Source: Ailurus styani (Eukaryota; Chordata; Mammalia; Carnivora; Ailuridae). From it: 64,000 nucleotides of DNA. Positions 11,965-34,828 of the stretch are shown piece by piece (within the stretch, counting starts at the first letter, position 1; each line of letters starts with the position of its first letter). The notes beneath the pieces were generated by a model that saw only the letters and a program-made list of their open reading frames with translations, did no database searches and was not told the DNA's origin. The stretch spans positions 1,018,989 through 1,082,988 of the forward strand of contig LNAC01000277.1 in assembly GCA_002007465.1 (NCBI GenBank), in the 5' to 3' direction. Both the position numbers and the translations under genes were made by a program.

Positions 11965-13490
11965 ACATGTTTTCATATACCTGTTGGCCATTTGTATGTC
12001 TTCGGAGAAATGTCTACTCAGGTCCTTAAACCTATTTTTTAAACCATGTTATTATGGTTTTTTGTTTTGTTTTGTTGTTGTTTTGTTTTTTGCTTTGGAG
12101 TTACATATTTTGGATATTTACCCCTTATCAGATATATGATTAGCAAGTATTTTTCCCAGCCTAGAGGTTTCCTTTTCACTCTATTGTTTTCTTTGCTGTG
12201 CAGAAGCTTTTTAGTTTAATGCAGGTCCCACTTGTCTATTTTTGTTTTTGTTTCCTGTGCTTTTGGTATCATATCCATAAAATCATTGCAAGACCAATAT
12301 CATGAAGTTTTTCCCCTATGTTTTCTTATAGGAGTTTTACAGTTTTAGGTCTTGGGTTTAAGTTTAATTCATTTTGAGTTGACTTTTGTGTATGGTGTAA
12401 GATAGGGTTTAGTTTCATTCTTTCACATGTGGATATCTAGTTTTTGCAATGGTGTTTGTTGTAGAGACTATCCTTCCCCTATGGTGTACTCCTTGGCATC
12501 CTTGTCAAAGATCAGTTGACTGTGTATATGTGGATTTATTTCTGCATTCTGTTCTTCCAGTGTCTTACTAGATGTCTGTTTTCATACCATTATCATATTG
12601 TTTTGGTTATCTTAGCTTTGTGATATATTTTGAAATTAACAAGTTTGATGCCTCCAGCTTTGATCGTCTTTCTCAAGATTGTTTTGGCTATCTGGGGTCC
12701 TTTGTGAGTCCATATGAATTTTTTTTTACTATTTCTGTAAAAACATGTCACTGGGATTTCAATTGTATTGAATCCGTAGATCATTTTTGGTAGTATGGTT
12801 ATCTTGACAAAATAAAGTATTCTAATTTGTGAATGTAGGATGTCTTTCCGTTTGTGTCTTCTTTAATTTTTCATCAGTGTCTTTCAGTGTATAATTTGTG
12901 CACACCTTAGTTAAGTTTATTCCTAAGTATTTTCTTCTTTTTGATGCTATTGTAAATTGAATTGTTTTCCTAATTTCCTTTTCAGATAGTTTATTGAATG
13001 TATAAAATTGCAAGTTATTTTTTGGTGGAGTCTGTAGGATTTTCTACATATTTAAGATCATGACATCTGTAAACAGGGACAGTTTTACTGCTGCTTTTCT
13101 AGTCTGGGTTCCATTTCTTTCCTAATTGCTCTGGCTAGGACTTAGAGTTGAATAGAAGTGATAAGAGTGGTTATCCTTGCCTTATTCCTTATCTTTGAGG
13201 GAAAACTTTTGATTCTTCACCATTGATTGTGAAGTTAACTACTGTGGGCTTTACATGCCTTTATTATGTTGAGATAATTTCTCTCTATTTCTAGTTTGTT
13301 GAGAGTTTTTTATCATGAAAGAGTGTTAAATTTTATCAAATGCTTTTTCTGCATCCATTGAGATGATCATGTGACTTTTTAATCCTTTATTCTTTTAAAG
13401 TGGTATATCACATTAATTTTTGTGTGTTGAACCCTCCTTGCCTCCCAAAGATAAGTCCCACTTGGTCATTGTGTACAACGGTAATGTATT
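11965..13490 (-). mobile_element. Old L1, 5' part of the split element (ORF2 remnant)
   Basis: Continues the antisense L1 from 'ctgttggccatttgtatgtc' through the ORF2 thumb/RT region. Minus-strand frames with typical L1 wording (for example at 12593-12784 and 12822-13013) are broken by stops. It ends near 13.49 kb, 5'-truncated. Confidence 0.8.
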
Positions 13491-13809
13491 TGAGAGAATC
13501 CTAAACATTTGATTGTCTTGAGCCCCATAACTTGCTGTTGAACTTCAAATTTTTTTATATTGCTAAATATCTATGACCTGGAACTTGAGAGAACTTATTA
13601 AAATATTTAAAAGAAAAAATTTTACTACCAATTTCAGCTATATTATTAAAGGCCACTTACTTTAAAATCCCAAGAATATGTATTTACATATTATAAGCAA
13701 AATTTCCATGTAAGGCTATGTTAGTATTTAATCTGTATGATGGAAAACAAATCAGAAAAAATATTTACCTCTGAAATACTTTTTTTTGTATTTTGTGTCC
13801 TGAATTTGA

Positions 13810-23672
<9,863 letters not shown>

Positions 23673-25684
23673 ATCATTGGCATTTCATTAACATCTACAA
23701 AAAGACATTTAAGTTATGGTTTATGGGGACATGACATAGGAGAAATTATATTACATGAATTTTATGCATATTGATTATATCCTTTGATTCAACTTGATAC
23801 ATGTGTTTTAAGTGCCTATCTGTACAGCAAATGACTTTGCTAGTTGCTGCAGAAGATTCAAAACAGAGTGAATCATTATTGGAGTTAGGGATGCCCAATA
23901 AGAACCCCTCCTTTCTCCTGCTTGAGTTTGAAAACAGTTAAGAGATAAGTATTCAAGCAGATGAAAATATTAGCTTTGTTTGCTGGTAAAACCTGGAAGG
24001 AAAATCCTGTCTCAGATGTGTGGCAATAGTGGGCCTCCTAATCCTGAACTTCAGAATTGGACAAATGTACACATTCAGGCATTGCTGACAAGTTCACCCA
24101 CCACATCAGGGCCTTTCCTGCTAAGTAGAGCAAGGCATTTCCACTGTGTGGACAGGATGATCCCTGAAGGGAGAGATGGAGACTTGCTCCATCTCTTTAG
24201 GGAGGAGGAAGGAAGGTCTAGGTCAACAGAAAAACCCCACCTTAGAAAGCCTTGAGGAGTGGGGGATACGCATCCATCAATACACCTCCCTGAGATATGG
24301 GAAGAAATCAAGGATACCAATGACTGATCCAGTGAAGAGTGGGATACAGGCTATAAGAGAACTACGAAGTGTTATAGAGGCTCAGAATCAAGGCAGTAAC
24401 ATCCAGCGGGGTGGTCAGAGAAAGCTTCACAGAAGGTAACAGTGTTTGAAATGAACCTTAAAGACAGGAAAGATGGAGGGAGAGGGCATTTCTGGAAAGA
24501 TGGAGTATAACATAAGCAAAGACATGCTCTCCATTTGGGAATGATGCATTTGGCTGGGGCAATAGGTAGCATAGGGCAAGTGTTATAAATTTACGTGGTT
24601 ATAGGCACCAGCCAGAACCATATCGAGAGGTAGAGCACCAATCAGATGAAGGCTGTGGTGAACCGGGGCATGTTTCTCCATTTAAGAGGCCACTCCCTGC
24701 CTAGCTTTGTGTCATGTGGCAGTGTGTAAATGTGAGCAACTGAGTGAAATAAGCAACTAATTCCAAATGCATAAAACCATGTGTGGGTCAGAGAAAATTA
24801 CATGTGTATACTAGATCTGCTTTTGTGGGGCCATTCATTTATGCACCTTCAGGGTCGAAAGAATTGAGGGCGATAGGATTCAGTAGATAACCTGATGAAA
24901 CCTGGTAGGAAACCTCAGATGCCAAGCCCGAGTTTGTATTTACTCTGTTTCACAATGGCAGATTTTGAGAATGAAAACAAATTATTGCATTTGTGATTTA
25001 GGAAGATTCTTCAGGTATAATGTGTAGGCCTGGTTATAACAGGAGGGGACTGGAGGTAGGGAAAGCATTTAGGAGGTTGTTATAAAACTTGAGGTGGGAA
25101 TCTCTCACCCAGGGCAGAAAGGCAGAAATGGGAATGGGAAAGAGAGACTAGATAATTAAGACACCGTGGCAAAGGGCTTCAAATTAACTGGTTAGCATAG
25201 GGTATCAGGAGAGGAAAAATCAAAAACAGCTCATTTCCAATTTTAGACATAAAAGTCTCTGAAGGAGGTGCTGTTTGTGGGGGATAAGATGATGAATGCA
25301 ACTTTGGGTATAGTCGGTTTAGGGTGCTGTCAGGACGGAGATGCCAAATAAGTAGCTGGAAGCAGGTGTGTAGCTCCGGAAAAAGACATTGATGTGAACT
25401 AGAACGTGGAGAAACATTTGCCTTGCAAAGCTCATGGTTCCCCTGATTAAAAAAAGTAGAGAGAGAAGAGAGCCCAAATTCCTAAGGGATGGGAGGAAAT
25501 AGGAAGAAGACCAAAAAACAGATATGGGAGAACGAACATGTTCCATGTCCTTGACTGCTTTATATTAATGTGTAAAATACATTAGGAATATGTATGTGTT
25601 TGTATCCATTATTACAATGCATTCTTTCCTGGAAGATAACCACGTAAACATAGGTGGATATGTTTGTGCTTACCTTTGAATTTC
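23673..25684. other. Intergenic, mostly old degraded repeats
   Basis: Downstream of the gene. Segments near 24400-24550 and 25270-25550 resemble antisense L2 ('catttctggaaagatgg' type wording), but too diverged for firm borders. Several open frames on both strands show no recognisable protein. Confidence 0.45.
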
Positions 25685-25892
25685 TTTTTTTTTTTTATTT
25701 TATTTTATTTATTTATTTGACACAGAGAGAGAGATTACAAGTCGGCAGAGAGGCAGGCAGAGAGAGAGGAGAGAGGAGGAAGCAGGCTCCCTGCTGAGCA
25801 GAGAGCCCGATGCGGGCCTCGATCCCAGGACCCTGGGATCATGACCTGAGCCGAAGGCAGCGGCTTTAACCCACTGAGCCACCCAGGCGCCC
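25685..25892 (-). mobile_element. Young carnivore SINE
   Basis: Near-consensus minus-strand copy with a perfect 15-bp duplication TTACCTTTGAATTTC at 25670-25684 and 25893-25907. Confidence 0.95.
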
Positions 25893-25907
25893 TTACCTTT
25901 GAATTTC

Positions 25908-27694
25908 AATTGAGAATGACTTAGATGTTACCTGTACTTTTCTGTCTTCTGAGCAAGTACTGCAAGTGTGGTCAGTGATTTGAGAAATAGGAAACAGGAG
26001 AAAAGCTACTCTCAAACAAAAATTTGATGAACTCTTAGTCAGATGAGCACTTCTAAACATCTTTGATTATCAAATGTATTTCATTTATTCAGCTCCTAGT
26101 ATGTACTCTCAACATTTTATATTACTTTGCAAGGATTAGGAAAACCCTGAAGAGTAGGTGACGTTGTGGCTGCTTTATAAATGAAATAAATAAAGGGTTT
26201 TTATTTTACACTGAGTCTCTAGCTAGAAAACAGGAGAGCTAGAATTCTAACCTACTAGGATTCAAAGCCCGTATACATAAACTTAATGGAATAATAATTT
26301 TTTAAAAACTTAAATTTATTTGATACCTCATGATATAGTTACTTAAAATTTAGAGGAAGACAGTCCTCACCCAGAGAAAAATATCTTCTGATCTTCAATT
26401 GAGTTTCTAAGTTATGACACTAACACATCCTGCAGCATTTATATTGCGGAATGGAAAATCTCCTCCCCCCCTCTCCCTCATGAAAGAGTTCAACAAGGAA
26501 TGGAAGTCAATGCAAGGAAGGAGTGAAAAGTTTATTTCTTTTTAATAAAGAAAGAAATGAGACATACTGACAATAATTAATTACTTTTTAAGCCTTGGAT
26601 TGAATTTAAGTAAACTTAGGTTTTTGGTTAAGTTTTTAAAAAGAAAAAAGCCCTCCCAGGCTCTACTTCCTTATATTGCATGTACTCTTTTTGTTCCTCG
26701 TGAACAGGATGTATTCAGGACCCAGAAGGCTCAAACAACCCCCTAGTGAGATAAATCCAAGGTTGCAGAGATAAGTATGAGATGCCAACTTCTGATATCG
26801 TAGCTATCATGGATGTTAAATTTATGTTTGAGTTGAAGACGATCTTGCCAGAAATGACCTTTTTGCATTTGTGATTTGGAAAGTCCTCCAGTGTAAGCAA
26901 TATCAATCATAGTCTTGGGAAACTGTACCTTCTAGTAAATATTTAAGATGGGAAGATGGAGTCTTGATTTTAGGGTGAGAAAACAGTTCTTTACAAAGAA
27001 TAATTGCTTCAGTGAAGGACAAATTATTAGCCAATGATAATTTCAAAGAATTTCCTTAAAAAGACCAGACCTACTGCCTTTTTTCTAATTCTATGCTCTT
27101 CTGTTACACAACTCTCTAATATGTAGTTTAAAATCCTGAGTAAATATAGTCCCCAAAAAGTAGGTGCCTTCGCTGGTTGATGTATCTTAAGTCTAAGAAT
27201 GGGTATGTTAATTAATGTACTGCAATTCTGATTCAGTCTCTGTGAATCTGGTTGGTGTGAGCCGGTACACAGATCCTGATTATCCCAGTCAAACTTATGA
27301 ATTGATGATTTGGGTTTTTTGTTTTGTTCTGTTTTGGTTTTTTACTAGAAAAATCACTTCAGTATTTTTGGAAGAATAATCTACATTTTCAGGAATTTCA
27401 ACAGTGCAGAAGAAGAAAATTCAAAAAGTACCTCAAATCTCACCAGTCATAAATAACATCAGGTGTATATCTTTCTCTGTATATTTGCAGATAGATATAG
27501 AACTACTTTTATTGTAATGGGAGCATTCTGTGCATGCTATATCAAAGTTAGTCAACTTAATTTTACTCAGCTATAAGAAAAATAAACTTAAATGCACCTG
27601 AAGACATTGCTAAAATCCAAATGTTATTAATTTTTAAATATTTTATTAATCTGTATTTAGATCCAGCTTTAGATTTATCTCTGAATCTAGATCT
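25908..27694. other. Intergenic, nothing recognised
   Basis: AT-rich sequence without a supportable gene, RNA or clear repeat. Confidence 0.4.
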
Positions 27695-27708
27695 AATGCT
27701 TTTTTCCT

Positions 27709-27900
27709 TTTATTTATTTATTTATTTGACACAGAGAGAGAGATCAGATCACAAGTAGGCAGAGAGGCAGACAGAGAGAGAGGAGGAAGCAGGCTCCCTG
27801 CTGAGCAGAGAGCCCGATGCGGGCCTCGATCCCAGGACCCTGAGATCATGACCTGAGCCGAAAGCAGAGGCTTTAACCCACTGAGCCACCCAGGTGCCCC
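27709..27900 (-). mobile_element. Young carnivore SINE
   Basis: Near-consensus minus-strand copy with a short inserted 'agatc' repeat in the body. Perfect 14-bp duplication AATGCTTTTTTCCT at 27695-27708 and 27901-27914. Confidence 0.95.
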
Positions 27901-28783
27901 AATGCTTTTTTCCTATGCGTCGAGCACATAGTGTGAATTCAGGACCATCTTTATTATTTTATGAGAAAGAACATCAGCACTAGAGGTCAGTTGGTAATGA
28001 GATGGTTCAAATCAGGAACACTGGACTCTATAGTCACAGAGGGAGAGAAGACCAACGACTCGAATTTCTGAGGGGTGGAGAACAAGTGGGAGATCCAGAC
28101 AGGTGAGTAGCAAACTGTGGTTATGACTTGACAGAAGGAAATTTGGTCTAGTCTGGCAGGTACTGTTGTCAAAGGCTAGCAGCATGGAGCCGAGAGATCA
28201 CTTGTTGGTCTTTGGTCAGGAACTCATTGTCTCAGGACAGGTTCTTAGGAAACAGACATTGTGATGGAGATATGCGCCCAAGAAGTTCGCTGGGGAGTGC
28301 TGTTGGGAACAGCATTGATGAGGGAGAGCCGGCAGAATGAAGGGCAGAGGAGGTGAACAGCAATACAGTATCGTTGAAATCTTCAGCTGATCTCACATGG
28401 AGTGCTGGAGCTGGAAAGGCCCTTCAATGTTGTACACCCCTGAAGCAAGGAGATTTCACTTTATAAACCTCACCCCTCTCCTCACTGATCAGTCATTGGA
28501 TCACTGGAGGTGAACCATGTTTGATGAAGCATGTGACCCTGGGCAAGGTGGCTCTTTTCTGCTGAGGAAGATTCCTGAAGAAGGAAGGACATAGCCATGA
28601 GCACTGTCAGCTAAGAACACCACCAACACCCCCTCACCCCCATAGGACGGTGAGTACTGCAGTCCTAAAAGAAAGATCTGGGTGGCAGAGTCCAGTATCC
28701 CCTACCCCTTTCCCTAGAGGCAACCAAAATATCAGGTAGGGAATGAAGATGAACAGCTAAGGAGAAGGGAGAAGATGACTTGA

Positions 28784-28994
28784 AGGGTGCCTGGGTGGCT
28801 CAGTGGGTTAAAGCCTCTGCCTTCGGCTCAAGTCATGATCTCAGGGTCTTTGGATCGAGCCCCACCTTGGGCTCTCTGCTTGGTGGGAATCCTGCTTCCT
28901 CTTCTCTCTCTCTACCTGCCTCTCTGCCTACTTGTAATCTCTCTCTCTCTGTGTCAAATAAATAAATAAAATCTTAAAAAAAAAAAAAGAAGAA
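28784..28994 (+). mobile_element. Young carnivore SINE
   Basis: Plus-strand copy from 'gggtgcctgggtggctcag' to poly-A. Perfect 13-bp duplication GAAGATGACTTGA at 28771-28783 and 28995-29007. Confidence 0.95.
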
Positions 28995-30549
28995 GAAGAT
29001 GACTTGACCATGCAGAGGTAAGGCTTCTGCTAGGAGAATGAAGAGACTTCATGGTCAATGTCAAGGAAGCAGATAAGATCATGAAGTACCCACAGATAAC
29101 CAACAGTGGAAGGCTATTACCATTCTTATGGGTGAAGAGCTAAGGGAGGAAAGGAGTATGCCTGAGTCCAGAGGGAACTGAGCTCTAGAAGAACAACTGT
29201 CTGGCAGGAACCACAGTCATGAGGGATGCCAGAAGGTGCACCAAGTGAGCAGGTAAGTCCCCGACCTCTTTTTACTACCACTCTCCACCTCCTGCCAGTG
29301 CCTCCCATCAGTCAAACTCAGCTGAAAGTCATTTGGCAATGCAGTCTAGGCAAGGCAACATAGGAGTTAGCTTCTTGGTATAGAGCAGGGTGACAGAGAG
29401 TGGACTTGGGGTAAGCAAATGGGGAACAACCAGCAAAGACCACAAGTTAAAAATAGTCCAGGGATTACAATGAGGGACAGATGTTGAGATACTGCTCTAC
29501 CCTGCCTTCCAGACTTTTCTATTGACCAAGACTGAGGCTGACTTAGAGTCTGAGAGTGGGACTGGGTTTTGGCTGGGTTCTCTGATGTGAGGATTGGATC
29601 TAAAGCGTGGGAAGAGTGTGGAACAAAGGATGGTGGAAGGATAGAGGGACTGAGGGAAATAAAATATGGAGAGTAATGTAAAGCCCAAGAACTCAACAAA
29701 CCCCACAGAATTCAGAGGCCATTTGACCTTGCCTCCACTCCCACCAAGCCCTGTTGTTTTTGTTTGGTCTCCAACTAAGGGCTCCAATACAGGAATCAGA
29801 TGGAGGACTTTCCAGGTGCATTTGAACAAGTGAACTTGGGGAGGAAAGCTTGAATATACCATGTACCCTGAAAAATCTAAGATGTAGGGAGGGGAAGAGG
29901 AGCCTGGAAAGCTTTTAAGTGAAGGAGTTGGACTGGATTGGGAGGGGGCTTGGGTGTGCAGCTGCAGTCCATCATTATAAAAATACTTACCAGCATCTCA
30001 TAAGGAACACATATGAAGTCCAAATGATGGCAGCAAATATTTGTTCCTTTTCCTGCACAGTCAGCTGAATCAGGCATCTGGGGATTCCTCCCCCTTTGGT
30101 CTCCTTCCTCTTTGTTTTTAGCCCCTCTACCCCACTGCTCCCCATCCCTGTCGTGGCTTCCTTTTGGTAGTGGGAGGTCAAGGCTCTGGAGATGACTTTT
30201 CCTGAAAAGATGAGGAGATGGTGGCTTATAAATAGTCCCCTTTAGAGATAGACTTGTTCTTTTAGATTTGTCATGGCAGAACACCTACAAGACAAACACA
30301 CACCCCTCCTGGTAAATAGGGCCACTCCCACAATACTGCTTTGATGTGTTATTCAGGTTAGTCTCTCTTCCCACCAGAAGTGAGGCTAGGAAAGAAGGAA
30401 GGACCGGGTGAGGGTGATGAAAGCCCTGTCCTTCCACGCTGAGAATAGTAATAATAGCTATTATTCTAGCAGCTAATTATTGAGCAGTTAACATGCTCAT
30501 GCTCAATATTATATATTGAGCAGCTTCTCTCTGCTGGGTGCATATTAGA
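28995..30549. other. Intergenic, nothing recognised
   Basis: Unique-looking sequence of moderate GC. Open frames of 110-135 codons on the minus strand show no family resemblance and no supporting splice structure. Confidence 0.4.
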
Positions 30550-31015
30550 TGCTGTGGTAGATTAAATGGTGTCTGCCCCCTCCCTCCTAAAGATAGTCCA
30601 TGTTCTAATCCCTGGAAGCTGTCAATATGACCTCATTTGGGAAAAGGGTCTTTGCAGATGCCATTAATTTAAGGATTTCAAGATAAGATTATCCTGGATT
30701 ATCCAGGTGGACCCTAAATCTAATGACAAGTGTCCTTATAAAAAACACAAAGAGAGACACAGGAAAAGAGGGTGAGACCATGTGAAGATAGGAGCAGAGA
30801 TTGGAATTGTCTGTCTACAAGGTGAGAGTGGCGGGGAACTTCTGGAAGCTGTAAGAAGCAAAGAGGGGTTCTCCCCAAGGGCCTTTGAAGGGAGGTGGCC
30901 CTCCAACACCTTGATTTTAATTTTCTGGCCTCTGAACTCTGAAAGGATAAATTCTTGCTGTTTTAAGTCACCCAGTTTGTGGTAATTTGTTTCAGTGGCC
31001 CTAGGAGTCTGAACA
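30550..31015 (+). mobile_element. Solo MaLR (MLT1-like) LTR
   Basis: Starts 'tgctgtggtagattaaatgg', contains 'tcatttgggaaaagggtctttgc' type wording, 'aagtgtccttataaaaaa', and the characteristic 3' end 'tgttttaagtcacccagtttg' to '...gtctgaaca'. An almost complete ancient LTR with TG...CA ends and no internal region. Confidence 0.75.
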
Positions 31016-31205
31016 AATGCTTTACATGCATCATTTCTAATCCCCACTATGACTGGCAAGGTGAAAGTATTGCTTTATCATTTTATAGACAAAAAATAGT
31101 GAGTTAGTAACTTACCCACGTTCCTACTGCTCAAAAATTGTGGAGCTAGGGTTTGAACCTAGGCTCACCTAACTCCCAAGTCCCTGCTCTCTCCATCAAG
31201 TGACA
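31016..31205 (+). repeat. MIR-like remnant
   Basis: 'catcatttctaatccccac', then 'taacttacccacgttcc' and 'ggagctagggtttgaaccta' are MIR landmarks in order. Confidence 0.65.
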
Positions 31206-31835
31206 TCCTCTTGAATATCTTCATTAATGTCCCTCCATTTCAAAAAGTGCTCTTCTGTATTCCTGGCTCATGGGCAGGTCCTTGCTTCCTCCACTCAGAC
31301 TCCCTCATGAATAGCATGTAATTGATGGGCTATTTGTTGTTGATCATGGATTAGAGCTGTGGATACAAATTTGATTATCACTAATTCCTCCTTCCACACC
31401 CCATTTATGGTCTGAAACTTCAAGGGAGGGAAACACAGCTTCCCCATCTTGGAAAATAAATAGATATATTGTAGAATCCTAAGTAATAATTCAAAAATTT
31501 AATAATAACTGTCTTCTGTACAGTGACTTATGAATTATAATACCCTTTCACTCACGCAATTCCATTAGAGCTTTGGAAGATACAGTTACACAGGTACATT
31601 ACATGTGGGTGATTTCATGGACGAGGACAACAGAGGGTTTCCCAAGCCAATGGCTCCCTGACTGCCACATGTTTACTAAGAGGCAACTCCCTACAGTATG
31701 CTCTCATTGGGAATGCTTTATAAATCTCCTTTAGGTCCATCATAGATTCATATGATAAGCCATCTAATCTTAAGTACTTAACATTTATTTAGTTTTTCTA
31801 TTTGGATTTTTCTCTTTTAAATATAAGAAGGAAGG

Positions 31836-31940
31836 TGTTGCCTGGCTGGCTCAGTCAGGGCAGCATGTGACTCTAGATCTCAGGGTTGTAAGTGTAAGCT
31901 CCACATTGGGTGTAGAGATTACTTAAAAATAAAATCTTAC
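31836..31940 (+). mobile_element. Old carnivore SINE carrying an L1 in its tail
   Basis: Head 'gttgcctggctggctcagtc', then 'gggttgtaagtgtaagctcc' and 'attacttaaaaataaaatctta'. This is the older short SINE type. Its A-rich tail appears to continue after the L1, at about 38300 ('aaaaaaaaaaaagtaagagag'). Confidence 0.8.
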
Positions 31941-33080
31941 TACACTGTGGGAGGAGGGGAACTAAGATGACAGCATCGTTGGAGAACCCTAGGCTCATCT
32001 AGTCCCACAAACACAACTCATAACTATCAAATCATTGTAAACACACCAGAAATCAACCTGAAGACTGACAGAACAAACTCCACAACTAAAGGGAGAGAAT
32101 AGGCCACATTGAAGAAGGTAGAAAGTGCAGAGACATGGTTTGGGGAAGAAATGGATCATGGCTGCTGTGGAGGGGACGGAGCCCTGGTCATGGAGAAAAG
32201 CAAGAGAGAGGAGTGCACAGGGATATGCATAAGGAGAACACTTCCCCAAAGCCACTGGCTAGGAAAATGAGAGGGGCTGATTTTCATGAGATCTTGAAAC
32301 CAGCAGGGCTTAAAGACTGGAGATTTAAAGGTCAGTGGGCTTGGCTAGGACAGAGACCTGGGGCCACTGCCCTACTCCTGGAGAGAAGGCGGGCAGGCAA
32401 GCGACCTTGGGACAGATGGTGCAGAGACAGTGACCTGAAGAATGCTTGGGGCACACAGTGGGGAGATTATTCTCTCTTCTTGGAGCATGTCCCTGAGAGG
32501 TAGTGTTTACAGAAACACCTCTTCAGGGACAAAGGAGCTGGCAGATGGCATTTCCCTCCCCTGCCTCTCAGGGTAAACACAGAGCCACCTGTGGGAAACA
32601 GCACAGCGCTGACATTGGCTGCCTAAACTGCTCACACCAAGTCCCACAGCCCTGTGCTCTGGCAAGATGGCCCTTCTCAGTCAAGTTTGCCTCAGTCCCA
32701 GCATGTCAGGCCTCTTTCCCAGAAGACCGGCAGAAGCCCCTGCCCACACCATGTCTCCAGACCAGAAAGGCCTCAGTTCTAGTACTAGCAGTATCAGGTC
32801 TCATTTAACAGGCAGACCAGAGCACACCTAATTAAAACTTGCCACATTCTGGCCAGGACCAAACACTGCCCACTGCAGGCAAAGAGAAGCTCTGCAGATG
32901 ACTGGCCTGAAGGATAGAGCAGTCAAAGCACAGCAGCAGAGTGCACGCCGCACACACCAGAGACACTGCCTCAAAGGCCAGGCCCTGGGCGCATGACCTC
33001 TTCATAAAGCCATGACTTCCAGGAGCAGGAAACATAGTGGACTTTTCTAGCACACAGAAGAAGTCAGAGACTTAGACATA

Positions 33081-33950
33081 ATGCTGAGATGGAGGAATTC
33101 ACCCCAAATGAAAGAACAAAACAAAGTCACAGACAGAGATCTAAGTGAAACAGATACAATTAATGTGACTGATAGAGAATTTAAAGCAACAATCATAAGG
33201 ACACTTGCTGGGCTTGAGAAAAGAATGGAAGACTTCAGGGAAGCCCTTACTGCAGAGATAAAAAAAAGTTATAAACCAATCAGAAATGAAAAATATAGTA
33301 ACTGAGATTCAAAACAGGCTTAATGCAATGAACACAAGAATGGAAGAAGCAGAGGAACAAAGAAGTGATATAGAAGATAAAATAATAGAAAATAACAAAA
33401 CTGAAAAAAAAGAGATAAAAAAGAATTATGCAACATGAGAATAGACTTAGGGAACTCAGTGTCTCCGTCAAACATAATAACATTTGTATTATAGGAGTCC
33501 TAGAAAAAAAGAGAGGAAAAGGGGTAGAAAATTTACTTGAAGAAATTGTAAGGGAAAACGTTCCTAATCTGGGAAAAGAAATAGACACCCAAATCCAGGA
33601 GGCACAGAGAGCTCCCATCGAAATCAGCAAAAGCAGGCCAACACCAAAGCATATTGTAACTTAATTTGCAAAATATAGCAATAAAGAAAAACAATCTTAG
33701 AAGCAGCAAGGCAAAAGAAGTCCCTAACTGACAAGGAAAGACCCATAAGTTTAGCAGATCTCTCCACAGAAACTTGGCAAGCCAGAAGAAAGTGATATGA
33801 TATATTCAACTTGCTGAATAGGAAAAATCTGTAGTCAAGAATATTCTATCCAGCAATGCTATCTCTCAGAATAGAAGTAGAGAGGAGAAGCAGAAAGAGA
33901 GAGAAAGAGTTTCCCAGAAAAACAAAAACTGAAGGAGTTCATGACCACTA
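33081..33950 (+). pseudogene. L1 ORF1 remnant (RNA-binding chaperone)
   Basis: Frame 33081-33305 gives the N-terminal region and coiled coil (REFKATIIRTLAGLEKRMED); a shifted frame at 33428-33664 gives the RRM/CTD part (NNICIIGVLEKKRGKGVENL). ORF1p normally forms trimers that coat L1 RNA. Here it is split into several frames and cannot make a full protein. Confidence 0.8.
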
Positions 33951-34154
33951 AACCAGCCCTGCGAGAAATATTAAAAAGGACCCTAAGGGGAAAGGAAAGA
34001 CCAAAAGTGACAAAGACTAGAAAGGAACAGAGAAAAATCTCCAGAAACAATGACAAAACAAGTAATAAAATGGCACTAAATACATATCTGTCAATAATTA
34101 CTCTGAAGATAAATGGACTAATCACTTCAATCAAAAGACAGATGGTGTTGGAAT

Positions 34155-34201
34155 ATTATATATATATAATATATATATATAAACATTATATACATATATA
34201 A
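34155..34201. repeat. AT-rich simple repeat in the L1
   Basis: A run of TA/AT dinucleotides within the ORF2 endonuclease region, replacing or expanding L1 sequence. Confidence 0.8.
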
Positions 34202-34649
34202 AGACCCATCTATACCCTGCCTACAAGAGACTCATTTTAGACCTAAAGACACCTACAGATTGAAAATGAGGGGATGGAGAAACATTTATTATGGAAATGA
34301 ATGAGAAAAGAAAGCTGGAGTAGCAATACTTATATTGGAGAAACTAGACTTTAAGCCAAAGACTGTAACAAGAGATGAAGCAGCGCACTATATCATAATA
34401 AAGGGGATAATCCAATAAGAATATCTAGCAGTTATAAATATGCTCCCAACATGGGAGAACACAAATATATAAAACAATAATAAACATAAAGGAAATCATT
34501 GATAATAATATAATAAGAGTAGGAGACTTTAATATCACTTTTACATCAATGGACAGATCATCTAAGCAGAAAATCAACGAGGAAACAATGGCTTTGAATG
34601 ACACACCGGACCAGATTGGCTTCACAGATATATTCAGAACATTCTCCCG

Positions 34650-34828
34650 TGGCACCTGGGTGGCTCAGTCAGTTAAGCATCTGCCTTCAGCTCAGGTCAT
34701 GATCCTAGGATCTTCCGGCAGCCTTATTCTCCCTCTCCCTCTGCTGCTCCCCCTGCTTGTGCACTTTCTCTCTCTCTCAAGTAAGTAAATAAAATTGTAA
34801 AAAAAAAAAAAAGAAAGAAAGAAAAAGA
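34650..34828 (+). mobile_element. Carnivore SINE inside L1 ORF2
   Basis: Head 'ggcacctgggtggctcagtc' to 'aagtaaataaaattgt' and an A/GAAA tail. L1 text AGAACATTCTCCC precedes it and AGAATATTCTCCC follows, a near-perfect 13-bp duplication. Confidence 0.92.

Noticed and set aside
29497..29862. 121-codon minus-strand open frame
   Set aside because: Low-complexity Ser/Pro/Leu composition with no family resemblance; probably chance.
29877..30284. 135-codon minus-strand open frame
   Set aside because: No recognisable domain, Ser/Pro/Lys-rich random composition, overlaps other frames of similar length, and no splice or promoter context.
32135..32503. 122-codon plus-strand frame
   Set aside because: Lies in the 5' UTR of the L1 at 31941-38302; not an independent gene.
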